64,000 nt of DNA from Sphingobium fuliginis. Lineage in GTDB: Bacteria; Pseudomonadota; Alphaproteobacteria; Sphingomonadales; Sphingomonadaceae. The stretch's first letter is position 1; every line of letters starts with the position of its first letter. The stretch lies in NCBI RefSeq assembly GCF_004152845.1, contig NZ_SEON01000009.1, forward strand, positions 1-64,000. Reading direction: 5' to 3'. Below, in pieces: positions 9,119 through 18,824 of this stretch. The translations under genes and the position numbers were made by a program. A model generated the notes under the pieces. The model was not told where the DNA came from. It did not search any database and saw only the letters and a program-made list of their open reading frames with translations.

Positions 9119-9790
9119 ATGCGCGCCGATCTCGCCCATGTCGACACCTGGATCTTCGATCTGGACAACACGCTCTACCCGGCGAAGGCGGACCTTTTCG
9201 CGCTGATCGACGTGAAGATGGGGGAGTTCATCCAGGGCCTGCTCGGCTGCGATCCGGTCGTCGCGAAGGAAACGCAGAAGCGCTATTTCCTGGAGCATGG
9301 CACCACCCTGTCCGGCCTGATGCACCATCATGGGATCGAGCCGCACGCCTTTCTGGACTATGTCCACGACATTTCCATGGACCGGCTGGAGGTGGACGAG
9401 GCGCTGAACGCCCATATCGCGGCGCTGCCGGGGCGGCGGCTGATCTTCACCAATGGCGACGGCGCCTATGCGACGCGGGTGCTCGACAAGCTGGGCCTGA
9501 CCGGCGCATTTGAGCTGATCCACGACATCCATGCCTGCCAATATGTGCCCAAGCCCGATCCGTCGGGCTATGCCGAACTGTGCCGGATGCACCATGTGGA
9601 GCCGGGCCGCGCCGCCTTTTTCGAGGATATGGCCCGCAACCTGCGCCCGGCCAAGGCGATCGGCATGACCACCATCTGGGTCAATAACGGGTCCGAGGCG
9701 GGCAATCACGAGCATCATCCCGACTTCATCGACTTCGAAACCGACCATCTGACGCCGTTTCTGGCGGATATTTTTGGGGAGCAGCCATGA
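9119..9790 (+). CDS. HAD-superfamily pyrimidine 5'-nucleotidase
   Basis: A 223-residue haloacid dehalogenase-type phosphatase. Motif I is FDLDNTLYP (about residue 18), motif II IFTNGDG (about 108), motif III K in KPDPSG, and motif [11 protein letters not shown]. The pattern matches the SDT1-like pyrimidine 5'-nucleotidase group (annotated from yeast Sdt1) found upstream of dapD in alphaproteobacteria. It overlaps dapD by 4 bases (ATGA), so the two are co-translated. Its role beside lysine synthesis is unclear. Confidence 0.85.
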   Translation: MRADLAHVDTWIFDLDNTLYPAKADLFALIDVKMGEFIQGLLGCDPVVAKETQKRYFLEHGTTLSGLMHHHGIEPHAFLDYVHDISMDRLEVDEALNAHIAALPGRRLIFTNGDGAYATRVLDKLGLTGAFELIHDIHACQYVPKPDPSGYAELCRMHHVEPGRAAFFEDMARNLRPAKAIGMTTIWVNNGSEAGNHEHHPDFIDFETDHLTPFLADIFGEQP

Positions 9791-10626
9791 GCAACGAACT
9801 GATCGCTACCATCGACGCCGCCTGGGAGGACCGGGCCAATGTCAATCTGCAGACGCAGGGCGAGGTCCGTCAGGCGGTGGACAGGGCGCTTGCCCTGCTG
9901 GACAAGGGCGAACTGCGCGTGGCGGAGCCGGTCGCTGAAGGCTGGCAGGTCAATCAATGGGCGAAGAAGGCGGTGCTGCTGTCCTTCCGCCTCAACGACA
10001 ATGTCATGATCGACAACGGGCCGGGCGCGGGCCATTGGTGGGACAAGGTGCCGAGCAAGTTCGCGGGCTGGGACGAGGCCGCCTTCCGCGCCGCCGGTTT
10101 CCGCGCGGTGCCGGGGTCGTTCGCCCGCGCGGGCGCGCATATCGCCAGGAATGTGATCCTGATGCCGAGTTTCGTGAACATCGGCGCCTTCGTCGATGAG
10201 GGCACGATGGTCGATACCTGGGTGACGGTGGGAAGCTGCGCGCAGATCGGCAAGAATGTCCATCTGTCGGGCGGCGTCGGCATCGGCGGCGTGCTGGAGC
10301 CGTTGCAGGCCGATCCGGTGATCATCGAGGACGACTGCTTCATCGGCGCCCGGTCCGAAGTCGTGGAGGGCGTGCGCGTCGGCAAGGGTTCGGTGCTGTC
10401 GATGGGCGTGTTCATCGGCATGTCCACCAAGATCATCGACCGCGCCACGGGCGAAGTGTTCATCGGCGAAGTGCCGCCCTATTCGGTGGTCGTGCCCGGC
10501 TCGCTGCCCGGCAAGCCCCTGCCCGACGGGACGCCGGGGCCGAGCCTTTATTGCGCGGTGATCGTGAAACGGGTCGACGCGCAGACGCGGTCGAAGACCG
10601 GGATCAACGAGCTGCTGCGGGATTGA
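9787..10626 (+). CDS. dapD: 2,3,4,5-tetrahydropyridine-2,6-dicarboxylate N-succinyltransferase
   Basis: Cytosolic trimeric enzyme of the succinylase branch of lysine/diaminopimelate synthesis, transferring succinyl from succinyl-CoA. The 279-residue length is standard. The central and C-terminal parts are a left-handed beta-helix with hexapeptide repeats ([32 protein letters not shown], seen as I-G-x-x-V turns), followed by [16 protein letters not shown]. Start ATG overlaps the upstream nucleotidase stop. A strong hairpin follows the stop codon. Confidence 0.96.
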   Translation: MSNELIATIDAAWEDRANVNLQTQGEVRQAVDRALALLDKGELRVAEPVAEGWQVNQWAKKAVLLSFRLNDNVMIDNGPGAGHWWDKVPSKFAGWDEAAFRAAGFRAVPGSFARAGAHIARNVILMPSFVNIGAFVDEGTMVDTWVTVGSCAQIGKNVHLSGGVGIGGVLEPLQADPVIIEDDCFIGARSEVVEGVRVGKGSVLSMGVFIGMSTKIIDRATGEVFIGEVPPYSVVVPGSLPGKPLPDGTPGPSLYCAVIVKRVDAQTRSKTGINELLRD

Positions 10627-10632
10627 AGGCTG

Positions 10633-10673
10633 CCTCACTCCCCTCCCCTGAAGGGGAGGGGCTTATTGTGAGG
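10633..10673 (+). terminator. Terminator-like hairpin after dapD
   Basis: CCCCTCCCCT (10640-10649) pairs with AGGGGAGGGG (10652-10661) across a 2-base loop; outer arms CCTCAC (10633-10638) and GTGAGG (10668-10673) extend the stem. No long U run follows. Confidence 0.6.
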
Positions 10674-10700
10674 TGAAGGCTTCCCCATTACATAACCCCC

Positions 10701-12572
10701 ATGCCGCCATCCACGCCCGACAATAGCCCCCTTCCGCCCGTCTGGGCGACGATGCGGCGCTTCTTTCCCTATCTCTGGCCGGCCGACGCCCCGGCCCTGC
10801 GGCGGCGCGTCGCCATCGCCATGGCGCTGGTGCTGGTGGCGAAGGTCGTCAGCCTTGCCATGCCCTTCGCCTATAAGGGCGCGATCGACCGCATGGCGCC
10901 GGGAATGGAATCCGGCGCGGGCCTCGCCATCGCCTTGGTCGTCGCCTATGCGGGCGCGCGCTTCGGCAGCGTGCTGTTCGACAATCTGCGTAACGCCATT
11001 TTCGAGCGGGTCGGGCAGGAAGCCGGACGGCGGCTGGCCGACGATGTGTTCGTCCACCTGCACCGGCTGTCGCTGCGCTTCCATCTCGACCGGCGTACCG
11101 GGGCCGTCACCAAGATCGTCGAGCGCGGCACCAAGAGCATCGATACGATGCTCTATTTCCTCCTCTTCAACATCGCGCCGACGGTGCTGGAACTGGCGGC
11201 GGTGTGCGTGATCTTCTTCGTGAAGTTCGGAGCCGGGCTGGTCGCGGCGACGCTGGTCATGGTGGCGCTCTATATCTGGTTCACCCGGACCATCACCGAA
11301 TGGCGCAACCAGCTTCGCCGCGACATGGTGGACATGGACACCAATGCGGTCGCCCATGCCGTCGATAGCCTGCTGAATTTCGAGACGGTCAAATATTTCG
11401 GCGCGGAGGAGCGCGAAGCCACCCGTTACGGCAAGGCGATGCGGCGGTACGCCGACGCGGCGGTGAAGTCGGAAAACAGCCTTGCCTGGCTGAACATCGG
11501 CCAGTCGCTGATCACCAACCTGATGATGGCGGGGGCGATGGGCTACACCGTCTGGGGGTGGAGCCACGGGCAGTTCTCGACCGGCGACGTGGTGCTGGTG
11601 AACACGCTGCTGAGCCAGCTTTTCCGGCCGCTCGACCTGTTGGGCATGGTGTATCGCACCATCCGCCAAGGGCTGATCGACATGGAGGCGATGTACAGGC
11701 TGATCGACACGCAGGCGGAGATCGGCGACGCGCCCGGCGCGCCGATGCTGCATGTGGAGGCGGGCGAGGTGCGCTTCGACCATGTGCATTTCGGCTATGA
11801 TCCGGAGCGGGAGATATTGCACGGGGTGAGCTTCACCGTGCCCGCCGGCAAGACATTGGCGATTGTGGGGCCTTCGGGCGCGGGCAAGTCCACCATCGCG
11901 CGGCTGCTGTTCCGTTTCTACGACATACAGGGCGGGCAGATCAGCATCGACGGGCAGGATATTGCCGCGGTGACGCAGCAGTCCCTGCGTTCAGCGATCG
12001 GCATCGTGCCGCAGGACATGGTGCTGTTCAACGATACGGTCGGCTATAATATCGGCTATGGGCGCGAGGGCGCGACGCAGGAAGAGATCGAGGCGGCGGC
12101 AAAGGCTGCATCGATCCATGATTTCATCATGGGCCTGCCGCAGGGCTATGAGACGCGGGTGGGCGAGCGGGGATTGAAGCTGTCCGGCGGCGAAAAGCAG
12201 CGGGTGGCGATTGCGCGGACGTTGCTGAAGGACCCGCCGGTGCTGGTGCTGGACGAGGCGACCAGCGCGCTCGACAGCCGGACCGAGACGGAGATTCAGG
12301 ACGTGCTGCGCAGCATTGCGCGCAAGCGCACGACGCTGATCGTCGCGCACCGGCTTTCCACCGTGGTCGATGCCGATGAGATCATCGTCATGGAGAAGGG
12401 CTGCGTGGTCGAGCGCGGGCGGCATGGCGATCTGGTGCGGGCGGACGGGCTTTATGCGGCGATGTGGGCGCGGCAGGCGACCGAGCGGGACGATATGCCG
12501 GTTGAGCCGGGGATCGAGCCGAAGATCGAAGATGTGTTCGAGGTGGTGGAAGGGCTTGGCGGGAGAGGGTGA
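10701..12572 (+). CDS. Atm1/HMT-type ABC exporter (fused permease and ATPase)
   Basis: A 623-residue half-transporter: an N-terminal six-helix permease (about residues 30-330) and a C-terminal ATPase (about 355-600). The ATPase shows Walker A GPSGAGKST, signature LSGGEKQR, Walker B VLVLDEATSALD and H-loop IVAHRLST. The permease segment FETVKYFGAEE is characteristic of Atm1/HMT1 exporters, which move glutathione-linked sulfur or metal species across the inner membrane. It probably acts as a homodimer. The gene is monocistronic, bounded by hairpins. Substrate is inferred from family only. Confidence 0.88.
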   Translation: MPPSTPDNSPLPPVWATMRRFFPYLWPADAPALRRRVAIAMALVLVAKVVSLAMPFAYKGAIDRMAPGMESGAGLAIALVVAYAGARFGSVLFDNLRNAIFERVGQEAGRRLADDVFVHLHRLSLRFHLDRRTGAVTKIVERGTKSIDTMLYFLLFNIAPTVLELAAVCVIFFVKFGAGLVAATLVMVALYIWFTRTITEWRNQLRRDMVDMDTNAVAHAVDSLLNFETVKYFGAEEREATRYGKAMRRYADAAVKSENSLAWLNIGQSLITNLMMAGAMGYTVWGWSHGQFSTGDVVLVNTLLSQLFRPLDLLGMVYRTIRQGLIDMEAMYRLIDTQAEIGDAPGAPMLHVEAGEVRFDHVHFGYDPEREILHGVSFTVPAGKTLAIVGPSGAGKSTIARLLFRFYDIQGGQISIDGQDIAAVTQQSLRSAIGIVPQDMVLFNDTVGYNIGYGREGATQEEIEAAAKAASIHDFIMGLPQGYETRVGERGLKLSGGEKQRVAIARTLLKDPPVLVLDEATSALDSRTETEIQDVLRSIARKRTTLIVAHRLSTVVDADEIIVMEKGCVVERGRHGDLVRADGLYAAMWARQATERDDMPVEPGIEPKIEDVFEVVEGLGGRG

Positions 12573-12964
12573 CGGCTGATTGGGGTGGAATCAGGACATT
12601 CCCCCTCCCGCAGGCGGGAGGGGGCTAGGGGGTGGGCTGGCGCGGCATCTGCGTGAATTTTCAACGGCTAAGCTGGAAGCTCGCTACGCTCGCACCCACC
12701 CCTAACCCCTCCCGCCTGCGGGAGGGGAAGGTCTTGGATTGGCCAAAACCCGCCGGAACACCTCAGGCCGGTTGATTTTTGCCGCCTCACCCTTTATCCT
12801 CCCCTCTCGCGGACCGGGCCCCTCTGGCGCGCTTTTCCCAGCGCGTGATGTCGGACCGCATCGGACTATCCGATGCGCATGGCGGTCTGGCTCACCCCCT
12901 CCCCGATTCATGGCAGCGGATTTCTCCGATCGACCTTTGTCGTTGAACGAGAGGAGCATATCCC
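12573..12964. other. 392-bp intergenic region before terC
   Basis: No gene is visible. The left part holds a terminator and repeat pair (12601-12727). The right part is the GC-rich leader of the downstream TerC gene. I looked for a yybP-ykoY manganese riboswitch, which often precedes terC, and did not see its conserved core. Confidence 0.5.
12601..12727. repeat. Paired inverted hairpins with terminator potential
   Basis: CCCCCTCCCGC/GCGGGAGGGGG at 12601-12624 forms a perfect 11-bp stem just after the ABC exporter gene. A second copy, CCCCTCCCGC/GCGGGAGGGG at 12706-12727, lies in opposite orientation; flanking GGGGTGGGC and CCCACCCC also pair, so the whole block is a large palindrome. Confidence 0.7.
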
Positions 12965-13948
12965 ATGGAATTTCTCGTCACGGACTGGCTGGGGACGCCC
13001 GCCTGGTTCTGGCTCGCCTTTTTCGCCATCGTCGTGGCGCTGACCGCCTTCGACCTTGGTTTCCTGCACAAGGAGAATAAGGAAATCGGCATCAGGGAGA
13101 GCCTGAAACTTTCCGTCTTCTACATCAGCATCGCCTGCGCATTCGGCCTCTGGGTCTGGTTCGTCCGCGGGCCTGAGCCGGGCATGCAATATTTCACCGG
13201 CTTCTTCATCGAGAAGGCGCTGTCCATCGACAATGTCTTCGTCATCAGCCTGATCTTCTCCACTTTCGCGATTCCGGCGAAATATCAGTATCGGGCGCTG
13301 CTCTGGGGCATCATCGGCGTGATCGTGCTGCGCGGGCTGATGATCGCGGGCGGGGCGATGCTGCTGCATCAGGCCTATTGGGTGCTGTACCTGTTCGCCG
13401 CCTTCCTGATCTTCACCGGCATCAGGATGATGTTCACCGGGGACAAGCCGATGGACGTCGGCAACAATCCGGCGATCCGCTTCATTTCCCGCCATATGCG
13501 GGTGACGCCGGAGCTGCATGGCGAGCATTTCCTGGCGCGCATGACCGATCCGAAGACCGGCCGGGCGGTGACGGCGGCGACGCCCCTGCTGCTGGCGCTG
13601 GTGGTGATCAATTTCGCGGACCTGGTGTTCGCGGTGGACAGCGTGCCCGCGATCTTCGCGATCACGACGGACACCTTCATCGTCTACACGTCGAACGTGA
13701 TGGCGATATTGGGCCTGCGGGCGCTCTATTTCGCGCTGGCGGCGATGGTGCACCGCTTCCACTATCTGAAATATGCGCTGGCCACGATCCTGGTGTTCAT
13801 CGGAGCGAAGATCTTCGTGGCGGATTTCCTGCTGGATGAAGGGAAGTTCCCTCCGGCGCTGAGCCTGGGCGTGACCTTTGCGCTGATCGGCGCGGGGGTG
13901 GGCTGGTCGCTGTGGAAGACGCGGGAAGAGGGAAGGCGGGTGGCGTAA
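12965..13948 (+). CDS. TerC family integral membrane protein
   Basis: A 327-residue inner-membrane protein with about nine hydrophobic segments. The TerC/Alx hallmark acidic motifs within the membrane are present: FFIEKALSIDNVFVISLIF near residue 80 and VINFADLVFAVDSVPAIFAIT near residue 215. These Asp/Glu-rich helices are thought to handle metal ions, notably Mn in Alx and MeeF-type homologues. An AGAGGAG ribosome site precedes the ATG. It stands alone. Family assignment is firm; the transported ion is inferred. Confidence 0.9.
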   Translation: MEFLVTDWLGTPAWFWLAFFAIVVALTAFDLGFLHKENKEIGIRESLKLSVFYISIACAFGLWVWFVRGPEPGMQYFTGFFIEKALSIDNVFVISLIFSTFAIPAKYQYRALLWGIIGVIVLRGLMIAGGAMLLHQAYWVLYLFAAFLIFTGIRMMFTGDKPMDVGNNPAIRFISRHMRVTPELHGEHFLARMTDPKTGRAVTAATPLLLALVVINFADLVFAVDSVPAIFAITTDTFIVYTSNVMAILGLRALYFALAAMVHRFHYLKYALATILVFIGAKIFVADFLLDEGKFPPALSLGVTFALIGAGVGWSLWKTREEGRRVA

Positions 13949-13974
13949 GCGACACCTCGGCCTTGCGTCCAGAC

Positions 13975-14024
13975 CTTATGCCGGGAGATGGATCCCCGCC
14001 TGCGCGGGGATGACGGACATGGGT
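13975..14024. repeat. REP-like palindrome
   Basis: GGGAGATGGATCCCCGCCTGCGCGGGGATGACGG (around 13981-14017) is a single copy of the palindromic element seen as a pair at 5882-5974. It lies between two genes and may act as a transcript end. Confidence 0.65.
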
Positions 14025-14033
14025 TAGGGGCGG

Positions 14034-14432
14034 TCAGGAGGTGAGGAAGCGAGCCGCGACTTCGGGGGGAACCCGGAGGATGCGGCCCGTTTCACGGTCG
14101 ATGATCGCCCAGGTGGACTTGGCCGCGACCTTCACCTTGCCGTCCGGGCCGGTGAATTCCATGTGCCGGTCGAAACGGGCGCCACGCGGGCCTTCGGGAA
14201 TCCACGTGCGGGCGGTGACGGTTTCGCCTTCCCGAACATTGCCGCGATAGTCGATCTCATGCCGGGTCACGACCCAGACATAGGCGTCGAGATGCTCCGG
14301 CGCGGCGTCGCGGGTCCAATGCTCGGTGGCGACCTGCTCCATCCACTGGACCCAGACAGCGTTGTTCACATGGCCGAGTATGTCGATATGCTCCGGGCCT
14401 GCGGTGAATTGGGTGGTGTAGGTGGAGGACAT
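14034..14432 (-). CDS. Hotdog-fold acyl-CoA thioesterase
   Basis: A 132-residue single-domain protein of the 4-hydroxybenzoyl-CoA/YbgC thioesterase type. The diagnostic segment HIDILGHVNNAVWVQWMEQ (about residues 15-33) contains the catalytic Asp and the first hotdog helix. It should hydrolyse acyl-CoA thioesters in the cytosol; the acyl chain is unknown. The gene is transcribed with no tight partner; a palindrome of about 85 bp separates it from the peptidase gene upstream. Confidence 0.85.
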   Translation of the reverse strand: MSSTYTTQFTAGPEHIDILGHVNNAVWVQWMEQVATEHWTRDAAPEHLDAYVWVVTRHEIDYRGNVREGETVTARTWIPEGPRGARFDRHMEFTGPDGKVKVAAKSTWAIIDRETGRILRVPPEVAARFLTS

Positions 14433-14440
14433 TATCCTCT

Positions 14441-14526
14441 CCCTCCGTTCGGGCTGAGCCTGCCGAAGCCCCTTCCTTCTTCGAGAAAAGAGAGCCCCTT
14501 CGACAAGCTCAGGGCGAACGGAGGAG
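14441..14526. repeat. Intergenic inverted repeat
   Basis: CTCCGTTCGGGCTGAGCCTGCCGAAG (about 14442) is matched in inverted orientation by CTTCGACAAGCTCAGGGCGAACGGAG (about 14500-14525). The half-sequence with GACAAGCTCAGG is a very common dispersed repeat in sphingomonad and related genomes. Confidence 0.7.
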
Positions 14527-14538
14527 AGGCGGGCGCCT

Positions 14539-16614
14539 TCATGCCTCGTCTATGCCCAGTTGCCAGAGGATGAAGGCGAATTCCTCCGCCGTTTCGTGGA
14601 GGCTTTCGAAGCGGCCCGACTTGCCGCCATGGCCCGCGCCCATATTGGTCTTGAGCAGCAGGATGTTGCCGTCCGTCTTGGTGGCGCGCAGCTTCGCCAC
14701 CCATTTGGCCGGTTCCCAATAGGTCACGCGCGGGTCGTTGAGCCCCGCCGTCACCATCAGCGGCGGATAGGCCTGGGCGCTGACATTGCTGTAGGGATCG
14801 TAGGACAGGATCGTCTCGAACGCCACCTTGTCCTCGATCGGATTGCCCCATTCGGGCCATTCGCCCGGCGTCAGCGGCAGCGTTTCGTCCAGCATGGTGT
14901 TGAGCACGTCCACGAAGGGCACATGGGCCACCACCGCGCCCCACAGGTCGGGGTCCGAATTGATGACTGCCCCCATCAGTTCGCCGCCCGCCGATCCGCC
15001 GGAAATGCTGATCCGTCCCTTCGAGGTGTAGCCACGCTCGATCAGCCCCTTCGCCACGTCCACGAAATCGGTGAAGGTGTTGGTGCGCTTGTCGAGCTTC
15101 CCGTCCAGATACCATTGCTGGCCAAGGTCGTCGCCGCCCCGGATATGGGCGAGCGCAAAGGCGAAGCCCCGGTCCAGCAGCGACAGGCGGCTGGTGGAAA
15201 AGCCCGGCTCCATCGCAATGCCATAGGCGCCATAGCCATAGAGGTGCAGCGGCGCGCTGCCGTCGCGGGGCAGATCCCTGGGATAGACGATCGACACCGG
15301 GATCGGCGTGCCGTCGCGGGCCGGGATCATGAGACGCTCGGTCGCGTAGCGGGTCGCATCATAGCCGGAGGGAATCTCCTGCACCTTCAGCACTTCCAGC
15401 TCACCGGTGGCGAGGTGATAGTCGTAGATGGTGTCGGGCGTGACCATCGATTCATAGCCGATGCGCAGCTTCGTCACGTCATATTCGGGATTATCGTCCA
15501 GCGACGCCGAATAGCTCGCCTCCGGGAAGGGAATGCGCCTGGCGCTGTGGGTCGGATAGTCGCGCAGTTCGATCTGGTCGAGGCCGTCCTGCCGCCCCTC
15601 CGTGACGTAGAAGCCCTTGAACAGCGTGAAGTCGGTCAGGTAGAAATGCGCGTCCGGGGCGATCACTTCGGCCCAGTCGCCGGGATTTTCCAGCGACGCC
15701 TTCACCAACCGGAAATTGGGATGCGTGTCGTTGGTGCGGATGTAGAGCGTGCCCTCATGCTCATCCACCTCATATTCGCGGCCCACCTTGCGCGGGGCGA
15801 CGAGCAGCGGCTGGGCGGTGGGATTGTCGGCGGGGAGCAGCCAGACCTCGCTGGTCACATGGTCGCCGGTCGCGATCACGATCCATTTTTCGGATGAGGT
15901 GAGGCCGACCGAGACGCGGAAGCCCTCATCATCCTCATGGAAGAGTTCGACGTCGCTTTCCACCGGCTGGCCCAGCCAGTGGAGGCGGGCATTGTCGGTG
16001 CGCCATTGTTCATTGGCGATGCCGTAGAGCAGGCCCCTGCTGTCGCTCGTCCAGACCAGCGAGGATAGGGTATCGGGGATCACCTCCGGCAGGATTTCGC
16101 CGGTGAAGAGGTCCTTGATCCGCGCCTCGAACCGTTCGGAGCCATTATTGTCGATGGCATAGGCGAGGTAGCGGCCGTCCGGGCTGACCGACAGGGCGCC
16201 CAGGCGGAAATAGTCATGCCCCTCCGCCAGCGCGGGTTCGTCCAGGATGAGCTGATCCTCGGCGCCGTCGTCCCGGGCGGCCACGGGTCTGCGATACCAT
16301 TTGCGATATTGGGCGCCGACCTCGAACGCGCGCCAGTAGATATAGTCGCCGTCCTTCTGCGGGACCGAGCTGTCATCTTCCTTGATGCGGCCCTTCATCT
16401 CCTCGAACAGGCGGTCGGTCAGCGCCTTGTGCGGCTGCATCGCGGCCTCGAAGAAGCCATTCTCCTCCTCCAGATAGGAGAGCACGTCCCTGTCCTTCAC
16501 CTCCGGATAGCCGGGATCGCGCAGCCAGGCATAGGGGTCCTGCACGGTGATGCCGTGACGGGTGAAGCTGTACGGGCGGCGGGCGGCGGCAGGGACTTGG
16601 GCGGGAACGGTCAT
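14539..16614 (-). CDS. ptrB: Oligopeptidase B-type S9 peptidase
   Basis: A 691-residue serine peptidase of the prolyl oligopeptidase family that cuts after basic residues in short peptides, in the cytosol (no signal peptide). An N-terminal beta-propeller (about 70-410) gates a C-terminal alpha/beta hydrolase domain. The nucleophile motif is SISGGSAGGELMG; Asp lies in AGLNDPRVTYWEP and His in GHGGKSGRFE. The N-terminal start HGITVQDPYAWLRD is typical of oligopeptidase B. ATG at 16614. It is divergent from the aminopeptidase gene, sharing a 93-bp promoter region; both enzymes would process peptides. Confidence 0.93.
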   Translation of the reverse strand: MTVPAQVPAAARRPYSFTRHGITVQDPYAWLRDPGYPEVKDRDVLSYLEEENGFFEAAMQPHKALTDRLFEEMKGRIKEDDSSVPQKDGDYIYWRAFEVGAQYRKWYRRPVAARDDGAEDQLILDEPALAEGHDYFRLGALSVSPDGRYLAYAIDNNGSERFEARIKDLFTGEILPEVIPDTLSSLVWTSDSRGLLYGIANEQWRTDNARLHWLGQPVESDVELFHEDDEGFRVSVGLTSSEKWIVIATGDHVTSEVWLLPADNPTAQPLLVAPRKVGREYEVDEHEGTLYIRTNDTHPNFRLVKASLENPGDWAEVIAPDAHFYLTDFTLFKGFYVTEGRQDGLDQIELRDYPTHSARRIPFPEASYSASLDDNPEYDVTKLRIGYESMVTPDTIYDYHLATGELEVLKVQEIPSGYDATRYATERLMIPARDGTPIPVSIVYPRDLPRDGSAPLHLYGYGAYGIAMEPGFSTSRLSLLDRGFAFALAHIRGGDDLGQQWYLDGKLDKRTNTFTDFVDVAKGLIERGYTSKGRISISGGSAGGELMGAVINSDPDLWGAVVAHVPFVDVLNTMLDETLPLTPGEWPEWGNPIEDKVAFETILSYDPYSNVSAQAYPPLMVTAGLNDPRVTYWEPAKWVAKLRATKTDGNILLLKTNMGAGHGGKSGRFESLHETAEEFAFILWQLGIDEA

Positions 16615-16707
16615 TCAATGTCCTGATCTGGCGAAACTGTGCTGGTCTGCTTATGTTGGCGGCCATAGGCCCTGCGCAAGAGGGCCGGCAAGTCCAAGGG
16701 AAATTTG

Positions 16708-18489
16708 ATGTCTAGCTATGAAGACCGGCTGAAAGCCCTGCGCGCCCAACTGGTGCGCGATGAATTGCATGGCTTTGTCGTGCCGCTGACCGATGAGCAT
16801 ATGAGCGAATATGTCGGCGCCTATGCGCAGCGGCTGGCCTGGCTGACCGGTTTCCAGGGGTCTGCGGGCAGCGCGGTGGTGCTGCCGGAGGAGGCCGCGA
16901 TCTTCGTGGACGGCCGCTATACCTTGCAGGTGCGCGAGCAGGTGGATGGCGCGCACTGGCAATATGAGAGCGTGCCGCAAACCTCCGTCGCGGCGTGGCT
17001 GGGCGAGCATGCGCCGGTCGGCGGACGGATCGGCTATGATCCCTGGCTGCATACGCGCGCCTGGGTGAAGGCCGCGAGCGAGGCTTTGGCCGAACGCGGC
17101 GCGGAACTGGTGGCGGTGGACACCAATCCGGTCGACGCCATATGGCCCGACCGCCCCGCGCCCAGCGACGCCAAGCTGGTAGTGCATGAGGACCGCTATG
17201 CCGGGCAGTCGGCGGCGGAGAAGCGGCAGGCCATGGCCGACTGGCTGGTGGCGAAGCATGCCGATGCGGCGGTGCTGTCCGCACTCGATTCGCTGGCCTG
17301 GACCTTCAACATCCGGGGCAAGGATGTGGAGCGGACGCCGGTCGCGCTCGCCTATGCCATCGTCCATGCCGATGCGACCGCGGACCTCTATGTCGCGCCG
17401 GAGAAGATCGACGAAGCGGTGGTGAAGCATCTGGGCAATGCGGTGCGGGTGCATGACCGCAAGGCGTTCGCGGATGCGCTGGCGGGCTTTGCGGGCAAGA
17501 CGGTCGCCGCCGATCCCGAACGGGCGGTGGCGGCGATCTTCACGGGCCTGGAGGCCGGCGGCGCGCATGTGCTGGCGTTGCGCGATCCGGCGGTGCTGCC
17601 CAAGGCGGTGAAGAACCCGGTCGAGATCGCCGGGCACAAGGCGGCGCAGGCGCGGGACGGCGCGGCGCTCAGCCGTTTCCTGCACTGGATCGCGACCGAG
17701 GCGCCCAAGGGCGGCGTCGACGAACTGGGCGCGGCGGCGAAGCTGGAGACGTTCCGCAAGGAGACCGGGCTGCTGGAGGACCTGTCCTTCGACACCATTT
17801 CCGGAGCGGGCCCCAATGGCGCGGTGGTGCATTACAGGGTGGAGGAGAAGACGAACCGGCCGATCGAGACGGGCAGCTTCTATCTGGTCGATTCGGGCGG
17901 GCAATATCGCGACGGCACGACCGACGTGACCCGCACCGTCGCCATCGGCACACCGACGCAGGAGATGAAGCGCCGCTTCACGCTGGTGCTGAAGGGGCAT
18001 GTCGCCCTTGCCCGCGCGCAGTTTCCCAAGGGGACGCGGGGCGGGCAGCTCGACGTGCTGGCGCGTCAGTTCCTTTGGGCGGAAGGGCTGGATTATGCCC
18101 ATGGCACCGGGCATGGCGTCGGCAGCTTCCTGTCGGTGCACGAAGGGCCGCAGCGGATCGCGACCTTCGGCGGCGGGGACGAAGCGCTTCAGGCGGGGAT
18201 GATCCTTTCCAACGAGCCGGGCTATTACAAGACCGGCGAATATGGCATCCGCATCGAGAATCTGGTGCTGGTCGAACCCCGCGACGTGCCGGGAGCGGAG
18301 CGGGAGATGCTGGGCTTCGAAACGCTGACCTTCGCGCCCATCGACCGGAACGCGATCGCGACGGAGTTGCTGACGGACGAGGAGCGCGCATGGCTGGATG
18401 CCTATCACGCCCGGGTGCTGGAGATCGTCGGCCCGCAGTTGGAGGGCGGCGCGCTCGAATGGCTGAAGGCGGCCTGCGCCCCGCTATAA
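16708..18489 (+). CDS. M24 family aminopeptidase P (Xaa-Pro aminopeptidase)
   Basis: A 593-residue metallopeptidase releasing N-terminal residues that precede proline. It has two creatinase-like N-terminal domains and a C-terminal pita-bread domain. Metal ligands are visible: the two Asp in VDSGGQYRDGTTDVTR, His in GTGHGVGSF, and Glu in LSNEPGYY and IRIENLVLV. The length is that of the long eukaryote-like form (about 600). Start chosen at ATG 16708 rather than the adjacent TTG, with AAGGGA upstream. No signal peptide, so cytosolic. Confidence 0.93.
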   Translation: MSSYEDRLKALRAQLVRDELHGFVVPLTDEHMSEYVGAYAQRLAWLTGFQGSAGSAVVLPEEAAIFVDGRYTLQVREQVDGAHWQYESVPQTSVAAWLGEHAPVGGRIGYDPWLHTRAWVKAASEALAERGAELVAVDTNPVDAIWPDRPAPSDAKLVVHEDRYAGQSAAEKRQAMADWLVAKHADAAVLSALDSLAWTFNIRGKDVERTPVALAYAIVHADATADLYVAPEKIDEAVVKHLGNAVRVHDRKAFADALAGFAGKTVAADPERAVAAIFTGLEAGGAHVLALRDPAVLPKAVKNPVEIAGHKAAQARDGAALSRFLHWIATEAPKGGVDELGAAAKLETFRKETGLLEDLSFDTISGAGPNGAVVHYRVEEKTNRPIETGSFYLVDSGGQYRDGTTDVTRTVAIGTPTQEMKRRFTLVLKGHVALARAQFPKGTRGGQLDVLARQFLWAEGLDYAHGTGHGVGSFLSVHEGPQRIATFGGGDEALQAGMILSNEPGYYKTGEYGIRIENLVLVEPRDVPGAEREMLGFETLTFAPIDRNAIATELLTDEERAWLDAYHARVLEIVGPQLEGGALEWLKAACAPL

Positions 18490-18499
18490 TGGATCGGAA

Positions 18500-18634
18500 T
18501 TACCCCTTGGCGCCGTCGGGGTGTCGGGGGGTTTCCGCGTCGCGCGATTCGCGGGATTGTGCCTTGCGGCGACGCAGATTGTCCCGCAACGCCTGCGCCA
18601 AGCGCTCTTTCCGTTCGTCCTGACCGTTTGTCAT
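18500..18634 (-). CDS. 44-aa conserved small basic protein
   Basis: A short frame with ATG at 18634 and TAA at 18500, encoding MTNGQDERKERLAQALRDN followed by an LRRRKAQSR stretch. It resembles very small Arg/Lys-rich proteins (pattern RLAEALRxNLRRRK) that recur in sphingomonad genomes. It lies antisense and convergent with the aminopeptidase gene. A short helical RNA- or ribosome-binding role is conceivable but not shown. Confidence 0.6.
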   Translation of the reverse strand: MTNGQDERKERLAQALRDNLRRRKAQSRESRDAETPRHPDGAKG

Positions 18635-18749
18635 GGCCCGCCCATAATCAAATTGCATCTTCTGCCGCAAGCCGCCTTGACATGGCGCGAGGAGGCAGCC
18701 ATAGGCCCGGCTCCGCCGACGCGATAAGCCGGATGGAACTGAAAATAGT

Positions 18750-18824
<75 letters not shown>

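Noticed and set aside
12750..12960. yybP-ykoY manganese riboswitch before terC
   Set aside because: The conserved core sequences were looked for and not found.
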